Source of the DNA: Aquilaria yunnanensis
Taxonomy: Eukaryota; Streptophyta; Magnoliopsida; Malvales; Thymelaeaceae
DNA length: 64,000 nt
Assembly: GCA_039654915.1 (NCBI GenBank)
Contig: CM077593.1
Location: 34,566,501 to 34,630,500, forward strand
Direction of reading: 5' to 3'
Below the pieces are notes generated by a model. The model was not told the DNA's origin. It ran no database searches and was given only the letters and a program-made list of their open reading frames with translations. Each line of letters starts with the position of its first letter. The stretch's first letter is position 1. Made by a program: the position numbers and the translations under genes. Below, piece after piece: positions 32,640 through 43,571 of the stretch.

Positions 32640-35600
32640 GTGTTTTTCAACTCTTTTCCTTCAGTATTTCCAAGTTTATAAACTCTTGGCTGAACTTCTT
32701 CGAGGACCAAATAATGTCCATCCCAATTTGCCCGAAGTATGCCATGAGATCATCTACGGGATTCCAGTTCAACCTTTCGAAGAACAAGGTCTCCTTTCTT
32801 GATCCCTTTAGGTCTGACATGCAAGTTCGTAGCAATGGGTTCCCTTTGCTGGAAAGCTTTTCTTTTGAGTTTAGCCATCTCCCTATGTTCATCAATCATA
32901 TCTAATTTGGTTCTTAAACTGATATTGTTCCCTTCTTCGTTGAACACCTGTACTATGATGGATGGTTGTACAACTTCGACAGGGATAATGGCCTTATTGT
33001 CGTGTACAAGTGAAAAAGGTGTTTCACTGGTAGCTCTTCTAGAAGTTGTTCAATAACTCCATAGTACTAGAGAGTTGTCTAGGCCATTTTCCCTTGGCTT
33101 CTTTCAGTCTTTTCTTGAGATCATCTTTTATTGTCTTATTGGACACCTCAACTTTTCTGTGGCTTTAAGGATGGGGGACTAGGGCAAAGTGTAATTTTAC
33201 CCCGAGGTTGGTTACACATTCCTGGAATCTTTTATCAATGAATTTGGAGCCATTATCTGCTACTATCACCCTTAGCAAAACAAATCTGCATATGATGTTT
33301 TTCTAGACAAACTTCTGGATGTCCTTTCCCAAAATTGTTGCCAGGGCCTCTGCCTCAATCCACATGGTGAAATAATCTATTGCAACTATGCAGAACATCA
33401 CTCCTCTAAGAGCCATCGAGAGAGGACCAATGAGGTCAATACCCCAAATAGTAAAGGGGCAAGGATAGTCAGTCAAAGTTATCACTTCCAAGGGTGCTCT
33501 TTGGATGGGTGCATGTCCCTGGCACTTATCACCTTTTTGATGAATTGATAGAAATATCCTTGCCGAAGTAGAACCCCAGCAAAGGCATCAGTCCTGATGT
33601 GAGATCTACAGGCTCCTTCATGGACTTCTTTGAGGACTGTCTCGATGTCCTCTTCACTAATACACCTTTGCAGTGGGTTTTGCGTATCCTTGCCGGTACA
33701 ATTCTACCTTAATCATGAAGTACCATCCAGAGCGTCTATGCACCTTCGCCATTTTCTTTGGATCTTGGGGTAAGGATGAACTAGCAAGTATTCCTTTATA
33801 GGGTCTTTTTGCCCCTTTTTTGGTGTGGTGAGTGCCATTATGGCCATACTTGGGTGGTCAAGTACCTAGGTGAACTATTTTGACTTTTCCAGTATGTTAG
33901 CTTTGACGCTCTCTTTCCGAGGTACCTTTTCTATGCTTACTTTGTCAAATTCTTTTATCAATTTTGTGATGAGGTCATGGTATTTCACCAGGCTGGGATC
34001 CTTGGCATTGTATTCCTCCATTGTCTGCCGAACTACCAACTGCGAGCCACTGTAAGCCTTCAAATTCTTTGAACCAACTCTTTTTGCCAATCGTAATCTA
34101 GCCACGAGGGCTTAATATTTAGCAATGTTGTTGGTGACGTGGAATCTGAACTTAATAGCTTTGGCCACTTCCATCCCTTCAGGACCTTGGAGTATTATCT
34201 CAGCCCGCTGGTGTTCTGATCCTGAAGCGCCATCTACATACAATGCCCATTCGGATTGCTCAATTTTTAGGTTATTGGGGGTGCACTCAGTTTTAAGCAG
34301 TTCTGCAATAAAGTTTGCTAAAGCCTAACCTTTTATGGCCTTCCTCGCTTTGTATGTGATGTCATATTCTACGAGCTCGGTACACCATTTTGACAGTTGG
34401 CCAAAATGATCCACCTTTTTCGTGACATCCCAAAGAGGTAGGTTACTTCAGACTGTAATAGAATGTCATTGGAAATAGGGTCGGAGCCTCTTACTTGCCA
34501 TGACTAAAGCGTACATGGATTTTTCTAGTATAGGGTACCTGACTTCAGCACTGGGCAAGGATTTGTTGACATAAAATACCGACCACTGTTTTCCTCCTTC
34601 TTCCCTTACCAGTACTAAGCTTACCACTTTCTCGGTGAATGCGAGGAAGAGGATGAGAGGTTCTCTTTCCCGTGGTTGCCGGAGTGATAGAAAATGGGTT
34701 AAGTAGCTTTTAGGTTCATCCTAAGCCTTTTGGCAATCTTCATTCCAAGGATGTTCCTTGGGGCCGAAGTTGCCTTCATTTTTCGCAGCTTTTTGTGAGC
34801 ACTTTAAAGAATGGTCAGCATTAATCTACATATCTAGAGATGAATCTGCTAAGGGTAGTTATCTGCCCTGTAAGCCTTTGCATGTCCTTGGTAGTTATGG
34901 GAGTTCAAATCCCAGTAACGCCTTATCCTTCTATGGATCGGCATTAATAGTTCTTTCAGATACCATGTAGTCGAGGAATTTGCTCACAATAACCCCGAAC
35001 ACACACTTTTCGAGGCTAAGATGGATTATGAATTTTCAAAGTTGGTGCAATGTTTCCCTCAATTCTATGATATAATTACTAGGTATTACTCTTAACTATC
35101 ATATCGTCAACGTACACTTCCATATTTTTCCCAATTTGGGAACCTAACACCCTATTCATCAACCTTTGATATGTGGCTCCTGCATTTTTAAGGCCAAAAG
35201 GCATTCTGACATAACAGTAGGTCCCTACTTCGGTAATGAAGAAGTTTGTTTCCTCATTTGCAGGATCCATCCAAATCTGGTGGTATCCGCTAAAAGCATC
35301 GAGGAAGTTAAGTTGACCATATTCAGTAGTAGAGTCTACCAATTGGTCTATTGATGGCAGAGGATACGAGTCATTTGGACAGACATCTTTAATATTTTGA
35401 AAGTTGATGCACATTTGGCGTTTATCACTCCCTTCCTTCGTGGCAACAACAACATTGTGATGCCATTCGGGGTACTTGACCTCCTATATTATGCCTGCTT
35501 CCATTAATCATTGGACTTTAGTTTTGACAAAATTGTTCTTATGTACCGAGAGGCTCTGCTTTTTCTGCCGAATGGGCTTCACCTTTGGGCATTCTCTAAG

Positions 35601-36330
35601 ACTGTGTTGAATTATACCTAGGTCTATTCTGGGCATATCCTACAGAGAGTAAGCAAATAGATCTTTGTTCATTAATAGAAGGGATACAAGTTTTTCGTTG
35701 TCACCTTCGGCCAGTTTGTTCCCTAATTGGGTACTTCGGCCAGGGACAAGTTCTACACCCTCTATTTCTATTTTTTCAAGATCACTGCTTTCCCTTTCTA
35801 TTGCATCTTCGCCAGTCACGCTTTTCTCTCCTGAAGTCTATATTTGAACTTTCACTGGATTTTACCTTCCTTTGACAAACACTTTCCTAACTTCGGCCTG
35901 ATTGATGAGTATTTTTGTGTCACCCTTCTTTGCCTCGAATGTGACAGTTAAGTATTTCACATCTGCTCGAAGGTGAAGGTTGCCCTGTGTCTGTCTTCCG
36001 AGGATGGCATTTTATAAATATGGGACATCTATGATGATGAACCTTGTCATAATGCAAGTGAAGAGTTCTTCCTTGGTGTAGACCGAAGTACCCCTTAGCA
36101 TTAAGGGTATATTAATCCAACTAAGCACTGGGAGTTCTGAGGGACTAACTCTGAAGGTAGGCAAGGTAACAGGTTTAAGATCACCCTTGGAAATACCCAA
36201 GTTCGGCAATAATAGGGATAACAGAACGTCGCCATTTGATCTGTCATCGATGAGCACCCTTTTCACATCCTAGTTTCCTATTCTCGGCATGATTAGGAGA
36301 GGATCGTCATGTGGGAATTTCACAAATGCC
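32640..36330 (-). pseudogene. pol: Tat-B pol: protease, reverse transcriptase, two RNase H, integrase
   Basis: Minus-strand polyprotein. Protease near 36266-36010: the active-site position reads IDDRSN rather than the usual D-T/S-G-S form, then LGRQTQGNLHL. Reverse transcriptase, open at 35414-35079: CINFQNIKDVCPNDSYPLP, FLDAFSGYHQI, MPFGLKNAGATYQRLMNRV and catalytic YVDD at 35114-35103. A second RNase H-like domain lies near 34270-33870 (ARLRLAKRVGSKNLKAYS). Integrase from about 33560: VITLTDYPCPF, GIDLIGPLSM, AIDYFTMWIEAEAL, VADNGSKF, EVSNKTI. It ends near 32650. In-frame stops and shifts occur in most domains. Length and domain order fit the Tat lineage. Confidence 0.87.
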
Positions 36331-36893
36331 CATCACTTCGGGCCATCTTGTTCATCGAGTTGTTGAACTCTGTCATTGTAATCTCCCCCACATTCCTCTT
36401 TCTTTCAGCAGAGGGTAGTGTAATGGTTATGGTTTGGATAACCCTAGCCGAAGGTAGGGGTGCTTTCTGGGGCTTTGGTTGGTTTGGCGCCTATCGGAAT
36501 CATACTCCTCATCTTCTGCTTTTCTTTCTTCATCCAATTTTTCCCAAGCCTTTGGTGATGGCATCCGCAAGTAGTGCCAAAGTTGCCTTTTTTGAATTAA
36601 GAACTCAATGTATTTTCCCAATTGGAAGCAATCCTTGGTGTCATGCCTGTGATCTCAGTAAAATTGGTAGTACTTCTTCATGTTTTTTCTATTATTCGAG
36701 CTCATGGCCTTCTAATGTTTGATTGAAGCTCCCTTCCTTTCCAAGGCCATGAGCCTATTTCTCCTTGAAGTTTTCAAGGGGCTGAATGTCATTAGCTTCT
36801 TTCCCATGGATTTTTAAGGTCTGCCTCCTCCCTCGAATTGATACCGAGGTTGGTGACTATTACCTTCAGACTGGTGATGCTCAGACTTCGGCG
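36331..36893 (-). pseudogene. gag: Tat-B Gag, C-terminal part
   Basis: Minus-strand Gag end: YYQFY.DHRHDTKDCFQLGKY, the lineage's zinc-knuckle-like motif, then IEFLIQKRQLWHYL and an acidic linker (KLDEERKAEDEEYDSD). The copia solo LTR at 36894 separates it from the capsid part. Confidence 0.75.
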
Positions 36894-38308
36894 TGTTGGG
36901 TTTCGGGAGCCAAACAGCGCAGTGGAATTTAACCGAAACCCTCCAGGATCCAAGTGAAATGGGGTAAACCGGGTGTTCAAAAATTTTCATACCTAATTTT
37001 CGGTTGAGATCTCTCACTCAATTGTAGAGTCAAATCACAAAACCTGAACAGTTGATGTGTTCAGGCTCTCTATGGTATCCACACGAGCCTCTTGGGATCA
37101 CCACGCTTCCACTACGTCCCGGCAGATGCGTTTCTCTTGCGCTCGCAGTGCTAGCTTGCGTCCTCCAAAGAATTGCAAGAGAGGAGTGCGGCTGTCCTTT
37201 TGGGAGGCTAGGGCAAGGAGACTAGCGAATTTCTCACTAGAAGTTGTATTTATAGTGAGAATCAACTTCTAGGTCTAATGAGTTTCAAAGCCCTAATCCA
37301 ATTAAGATTTAATTTCGGGCTTAATAATGGCTCAACTCTTGGGCCCATTATTAATACGAAATTAAAGTGAAACCATAACCCAAATAATTAGCCCATGCAC
37401 TCTAATGATCCAAATAGCTCTATGTGTGTGACCCAATAGGCTCTTGCCATGTTGGCAATGATCATAAATCACATTTATGATCATAAGTAATGAGCGTTGT
37501 CTAGCAACACATCATTGCTACCCAAGTGACAAGATTGTCGATGATTCGACTAAACCTTTATGATCATCACCGATATATGCCATTGTCCCTTTTTCCAAGA
37601 TATCAAGACTAAGCACGATACCTGGAATGTCTCACTCTCGTATAGCCCAATCTTTGGTTTCTTGATTACCGAGTAGACTAAATTAAACTGATGACATTGA
37701 TATCGTATATCAACTCATCCGAGCATGGCCATGCATTTTCTAAGTCTCACTCTATCAAGGGGCCCGAAGATATCACTCCCGTTACATAGGAGGGACAAAT
37801 CCCATCTTGATCATACAAATCCCTCCGCATGATATGTGACATACCCAATGACCTCCTTCAAGTCCACTCAGTTACGAGCAACAAAGGAAAGTATCAAAGT
37901 ATGTGACTCACATGTAGGGAACCTTGATGATCTTAGGTCGAAGGACTACATATACCGTGGTCACTATGAGAATCACTTATGACACTCATATAACGATCCA
38001 TGAAGTGTTCTCATGGTGAGTCGGTCCAGTACACAAGTTCTCCAACTTGTACCCATATGTAGACTACATATCTCATATTAGTCTCCACATATGCTAGTCG
38101 TTATGTATTATTGCAACCTGCTCCACAATAATACTAGACCAGGGACGTTTAAGAATATCATTATTCTAGGGTTACAATTATGTTTGTTAAGTTACGCAGA
38201 AACAGAACAACAAACATAATTGCTGGATTAATGCCTTAATAAAATATCATGACTCAATGTGCAAAAATACAATCATCTCATGATTGGCTTTTGGGCACAA
38301 CACTAACA
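36894..38308 (-). mobile_element. solo copia LTR, minus strand, 1415 bp
   Basis: Reverse complement of the copia LTR (TGTTGGGTTTCGG ... CACTAACA as printed), flanked by the duplication CGGCG at 36889-36893 and 38309-38313. Inserted in the Tat-B gag. TATA box on the minus strand at 37247-37254; the inverted repeat is intact at 37458-37484. Confidence 0.95.
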
Positions 38309-38926
38309 CGGCGCTCCCATTCTTAGTTCCTCAGCCATCATATGTTGCTCTGCCCTTCGATACAATTCACCGAGGGTGTCTGGGAGATCTTTTGAGAACT
38401 CATAAAAAAGCTGTAAGTCCCTCCTCAGTCCTTTGATCACTGTAAGGATTCGAATCTCGGGGCGGAAGTTAGGAACATTCAGTCCTTCTCTGTTGAATCT
38501 CTCCACATAGTCTACATTGGTCTCACCATTCTTTTGGGCTATATCGAACATTTGGATGGGCATCTTCACTGCCGCCCTACTCGTTATGAATTGTTAGGTA
38601 AATGCTGTAGATAATTCCTAGAAGCCCACTATGGTTCTAGGCACCAAGGAGTCATACCACGTAGTTGTTAGCCTAGATAATGTGACCTCGAAGCACTTGC
38701 AGAGGATGGCATCATCGGCCCCATGCAACACCATGCTTCTTCTATATTTTGTTAAGTGGGCCTGAGGGTCACTTCGACCATTATATGTTTCCAAGTGTGG
38801 TACTCTGAAGTCACTGGGCATAGGTGCTTTTACTATCGCCCTAATAAAGGAGGACTTTCTCCGGTGAAGGTCTCCGATAACCTCGACCAAATCAATTTTC
38901 GGGACACCTGCTTCTCCACCTTATCC
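38309..38926 (-). pseudogene. gag: Tat-B Gag, capsid part
   Basis: Minus-strand segments 38890-38618 (APMPSDFRVPHLETYNGRSD, DAILCKCFEVTLS, TTTWYDSL) and 38569-38309 (FDIAQKNGETNVDYVERFN, GLRRDLQLFYEFSKDLP, LYRRAEQHMM). These are the central and C-terminal capsid domain of gypsy Gag (retrotransposon gag family). Bounded on both sides by solo copia LTRs. Confidence 0.82.
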
Positions 38927-40343
38927 TGTTAGTGTTGTGCCCAAAAGCCAATCATGAGATGATTGTATTTTTGCACATTGAGTCATGATATTTTATTAAG
39001 GCATTAATCCAGCAATTATGTTTGTTGTTTTGTTTCTGCGTAACTTAACAAACATAATTGTAACCCTAGAATAATGATATTCTTAAACGTCCCTGGTCTA
39101 GTATTATTGTGGAGTGGGTTGCAATAATACATAATGACTAGCATATGTGGAGACTAATATGAGATGTGTAGTCTACATATGGGGACAAGTTGGAGAACTT
39201 GTGTACTGGACCGACCCACCATGAGAACACTACATGGATCATTATATGAGTGTCATAAGTGATTCTCATAGTGATCATGGTATATGTAGTCCTTCGACCT
39301 AAGATCATCAAGGTTCCCTACATGTGAGTCACATACTTTAATACTTTCCTTTGTTGCTCATAACTGAGTGAACTTGAAGGAGGTCATTGGGTATGTCACA
39401 TATCATGCGGAGGGATTTTGTATGATTAAGATAGGATTTGTCCCTCCTATGTAACTGGAGTGATATCTTCGGGCCCCTTGATAGAGTAAGACTTAGAAAA
39501 ATGCATGGCCATGCTTAGATGAGTTGATATACGATATCAATGTCATCAGTTTAAGTTGGACTACTCGGTAATCAAGAAACCCAAGATTGGGCTATACGAG
39601 AGTGACACATTCCATGTCTTGTGCTTAGTCTTTATATCTTGGACAAAGGGACAATGGCATATATCGGTGATGATTATAAAGTTTTAGTCGAATCATTGAC
39701 AATCTTGTCACTTGGGTAGCGATGATGTGTTGCTAGACACCGCTCATTGCTTATGATCATAAATGTGATTTATGATCATTACCAACGTGGTAAGAGCCTA
39801 TTGGGTCACACACATAGAGCTATTTGGATCATTAGAGTGCATGGGCTAATAATTTGGGTTTTGGTTTCACAATAATTTCGTATTAATAATGGGCCCAACA
39901 GTTGAGCCATTATTAAGCCTGAAATTAAAGTCTAATTGGATTAGGGCTTTGAAACCTATTAGGCTTGGAAGTTGAGTCTCACTATAAATACAACTTCTAG
40001 TGAGAAATTCACGGGTCTCCTTGCCCTAGCCTCCCAAAAGGACAGCCGCACTCTTCTCTTGCAATTCCTTGGACGATGCAAGCTAGCACTGCGAGCACAA
40101 GAGAAACGCATCTACCGAGACGTAGTGGAAGCGTGGTGATCCCGAAAGGCTCGTGTGGATACCATAGAGAGCCTGAACACATCAACTGTTCAGGTTTTGT
40201 GGTTCGACTCTACAGTTGAGTGAGAGATCTCAACCGAAAATTATGTATGAAATTTTTCGAACACTCGGTTTACCCCGTTTCACTTGGATCCTGGAGGGTT
40301 TCGGTTAAATTCCACTGCTCTGTTTGGCTCTAGAAACCCATCA
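38927..40343 (+). mobile_element. solo copia LTR, plus strand, 1417 bp
   Basis: Starts TGTTAGTGTTGTG and ends AAACCCATCA (other copies: AAACCCAACA). Flanks TATCC (38922-38926) and TATCT (40344-40348) are a target duplication with one change. More diverged than the copies at the left of the window. TATA box at 39983-39990. Confidence 0.9.
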
Positions 40344-40901
40344 TATCTAACCTTTCCAAAATTCTCTCCATCAAAATGGAAGAACCATCCTCTCTCCATT
40401 ATCTTAAGGCCATAGGCAAGGGAGAATGATGTCTTATTCTCGGTGAGTAACTTTGACATCGTGGTGAAAGGGACTTCTCTATTGGAGAAGGGCTTTGGTG
40501 ATGGAAAGTCCTTGGCTCTTTTGATCTAGACCCTTCCACGTACCACCCACGAGATGGAAGGTACTCTGTCAAGTACTCCTCATGGTAGCTCTTATTTAGG
40601 GAACTCCAGTAAGATGACTGGCGCCCCTTCTCCGGATGGACGTTTAGTGAAGGGGTCCTTACTTAAGAATGTGCGCGTGACCATCTTTGGTTGAGTTGCT
40701 ACATCATTTCGGCCACTATGGAGCACTAGAAGTCATGCAGAAAGGCCATAGTTTCGTCAGATGACGTTCATCCTTTGGAAAGAAAGGCTCTGGGGGGTGC
40801 TTCATCGTCTGTTGGCGAAGGCTCAGATGAGAACTGGGACTTTAGAAAATACCCTTATCCTTAGAACGCTTAGTCTTCACAACAGCGACTTGAGAACCCA
40901 T
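40344..40901 (-). pseudogene. gag: Tat-B Gag, N-terminal part
   Basis: Minus strand from ATG at 40901-40899 (MGSQVAVVKTKRSKDKG), immediately after the primer site. The reading frame is open upstream through the primer site into the LTR (MSYIKDTLEHHW). It is soon interrupted by a stop near 40842 and frameshifts. Confidence 0.65.
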
Positions 40902-40920
40902 TCCCACAGATAGTGACCAA
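40901..40920 (-). other. Tat-B primer-binding site
   Basis: On the minus strand the LTR end CATCA is followed directly by TTGG and, 10 bases on, CTGTGGGAA. This fits the primer sites of Tat/Grande-type elements, with several changes in the middle. It overlaps the gag ATG by one base. Confidence 0.6.
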
Positions 40921-41461
40921 TGATGCTCTAATGTATCTTTAATGTAGGACATGTTGAACCTCCAGTAGACCTTCGCCTGAGTACTAGCTGTAGCACATGA
41001 AGAATAAGGGTTAGGAGCTCCCCGAAGTGTGTTTCCAGGGGAGGGATCTCTGACATCCAAGTCAATATGTGAGGGGAGAAGTCATTAGGAGTTAAGAATA
41101 GAGAACAGAAAATGAGGATACCTCTTGTCTTTTACTTGGGAGCCTCCCTCGAGTATTTATAGGAGGTCGGGAGAAGGAGGCCATTATGCTTGGCCTGAGT
41201 AGATCAGGACACGCGTTAGGCCGAATTTGGTCCATATTTTCGGGGAGAGGTGTCTACAGTTAGGTGGTTATGCCCAGAGGGTAGGGGCATGTTCAAGGTT
41301 TCTGTTAGAGATCCCCCAATTGTATTTATCATTTCTAACTAAAACCCCTCATGGATCTGAGATGCCTTTGGATAAAAATTTCCCCCGAGGGTGACTGGAG
41401 AAAGCCCTTCGGATGGGCAGACTATTTTCTAGAGGCATTTCTTCTATTGAGGATGATAGAC
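40921..41461 (-). repeat. Tat-B 5' LTR, left part
   Basis: Same sequence as 28117-28835, cut by the Tekay-type element after TAGAC (41457-41461). TATA box on the minus strand at 41154-41161. The rest of the LTR is at 48991-49179. Confidence 0.88.
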
Positions 41462-43571
41462 TGTTATGGCCCTCCTAGTGAAAAGCATGCCCAAGGAAGT
41501 TAAAGTGTTTAAAATCAAGTTTGGAACCTTAATTCAAGTTTACATAACAAGAATAGGAAAGTTTAGGAAAGTTCACTAAGTTCTGACAAGGTTAAGGTAC
41601 CAAAGAAGGTTCAGGAGCAAAATGGTAATTTTGCATTCGAACGAGTCAAGCTAAGGCCCGAGTGGTTAAAAATGAGTTTTTATAACCTAACTTTTAACTT
41701 TAACCCAAACTTAGTTGAAATAAACAAAAATTGACCAAGAATGACTAAGGTTATCAAAAGAAGGGGTTTAAGTCTTCCATGTCTAATACTTTGGTGGCTT
41801 AAGTTTTAAACTTGGTTTATAAGATGGTAAAGTGCGGGATGACTGCCATAACCCGATTTCATCCTTCACACCATCATTTCTTCATCCAATAGAGCCCAAA
41901 ATCAAGAGTTTTTAGTAAAAAGTGGAGCCACCAAAAGTATATAGGCCATTGGAAGCTCATTTCCAGCATAAAATCATGGTTTTGAAGCTTGGAACCAAGT
42001 TCTTCACCATCCCCTACTTTTTATACGAGGTAATCAATGTGTTTTTTATTGATTTCATGTTTATTAGTTGATTGGGAGCTTAGGTTTTGGTTAGAAGTTA
42101 GTAACTTGATGTTTTGTGCCCATATTTGCTTGGAACTAGGTGGAGCTTTGCAAAACTTGAGCTTTTGAGAAAGAGTTGCATAATTCTTGCTTGTTACTTG
42201 GAGTTGAGGTAAGGGAGTTATGTTTTCAAGCTCAATTAATGCTATTGGAATGAGTTTGCTTGATGAATTCGAGTGGTTCTAGCAATAGCATTAGTTAGTG
42301 GGCAAGGTTGAATTATGGTGGACTATAAGGTTTGTGATGATTGGAATGATGTTATAATGCATCATAAATTGGCTTGTGATAGTTTGTTGTGATCTATACA
42401 ACATGTTTTACATGTATGTGAAGTTTGGAGGCTAACCAAGCATGTTTGATATCTTTGGTAATCGTCCAAAAGTCATAGCAGTGAAACTAGAGAATTTCTG
42501 GGCTGTCGCAGGTATTAGCAACGCATCGCCAGAAGCATGTTAGCTGAATTTTCCAAGTTTTGCTAGGAAGGTCAAGGGAAGACCTAAGGGGGTTCTTAGG
42601 GTACCATGGAACCTTAGCATTCCAGTTGTACTTCGAGACTTTCAAATTTTCTTTGACTCTTAGGAGTTTTCTTGAGTTTTGTAAAGATTTATTACCATAA
42701 GTAAGAAAACTAGGTTACAAAGGATCACAACTAGGTATCACTGGCTTGGGTGAGAGGTTTGAATCCCTTGGCGACCTAGCCATTACATTAACCACAAGGT
42801 TGTAAGTTGAAACCTTAGTTCACCTAGTCTAGAAGGTCTTTATGGCCTAGCCTAAAATAGTCCTACTATAGTGCCCCTGTACAACATAAACGAGAGAGGT
42901 TCAATTGGTGATTTATCACTAGTTAGGCTGGCAAGCTGAGCTTGCTAGAGGACAAGGCTATGCCTTGTAGTTCAAGGACCAGGATGAGGAGAGGTCTCAA
43001 GGTACCTAGGTATATGTATATGTTAGACCCTTAGGCTGTATGAGCTCATAGAAGATTACATATGTTCTCATATATGGAGTCCTTAGTAATTTTCTTGAAG
43101 GTATAATGAATACCCTTACTGAGAATTTTTTAATTCTCACTCCTTAGTTATGTTATGCAGATTCTAAAGTTGTTGGGCCAGGTAACCGCTGTGGGTTATC
43201 GTGGTAGTTTGCTTCTATTGTAGGTATTTCACTTGAGAATCTTTATGATTCTAGTCTACTTGGGTAACTTATTGGTTAAGTAACAGTACTAACTATAGTC
43301 TTCCTTTGGCTGCAGAGCCTAGTAGCATGTGGACAAGGACTTTTGTCACTCGCCATTGGGACTTGCATCCAAGGTGGGAGTTAGTTCAAGAAGATCTCAG
43401 TTGAGACTTGTAAATATAGTACTCCTAGTTGCCTCCATTGCCTATGTTTTGAGGAGTCCTAGACTATAGGGCTGCTCTTGGGTGAGGGCATTAGTTTACT
43501 TTACGTATAAATGCTCCCATGGAGTTGTTATGTGTGGTAAACTCACATAAATGTTGATTTTGTATGCTTGA
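41462..43571 (+). repeat. Tekay-type 5' LTR, 3' end deleted
   Basis: Nearly identical to the start of the 3' LTR, up to GATTTTGTATGCTT. There the 3' LTR continues with TGGCTATTTG, but this copy runs straight into pol. About 220 bp of LTR end plus primer site, gag and protease are missing. Confidence 0.9.

Noticed and set aside
36309..36722. 137-codon plus-strand open frame
   Set aside because: Lies over the minus-strand Tat-B Gag/protease region, which has recognisable motifs.
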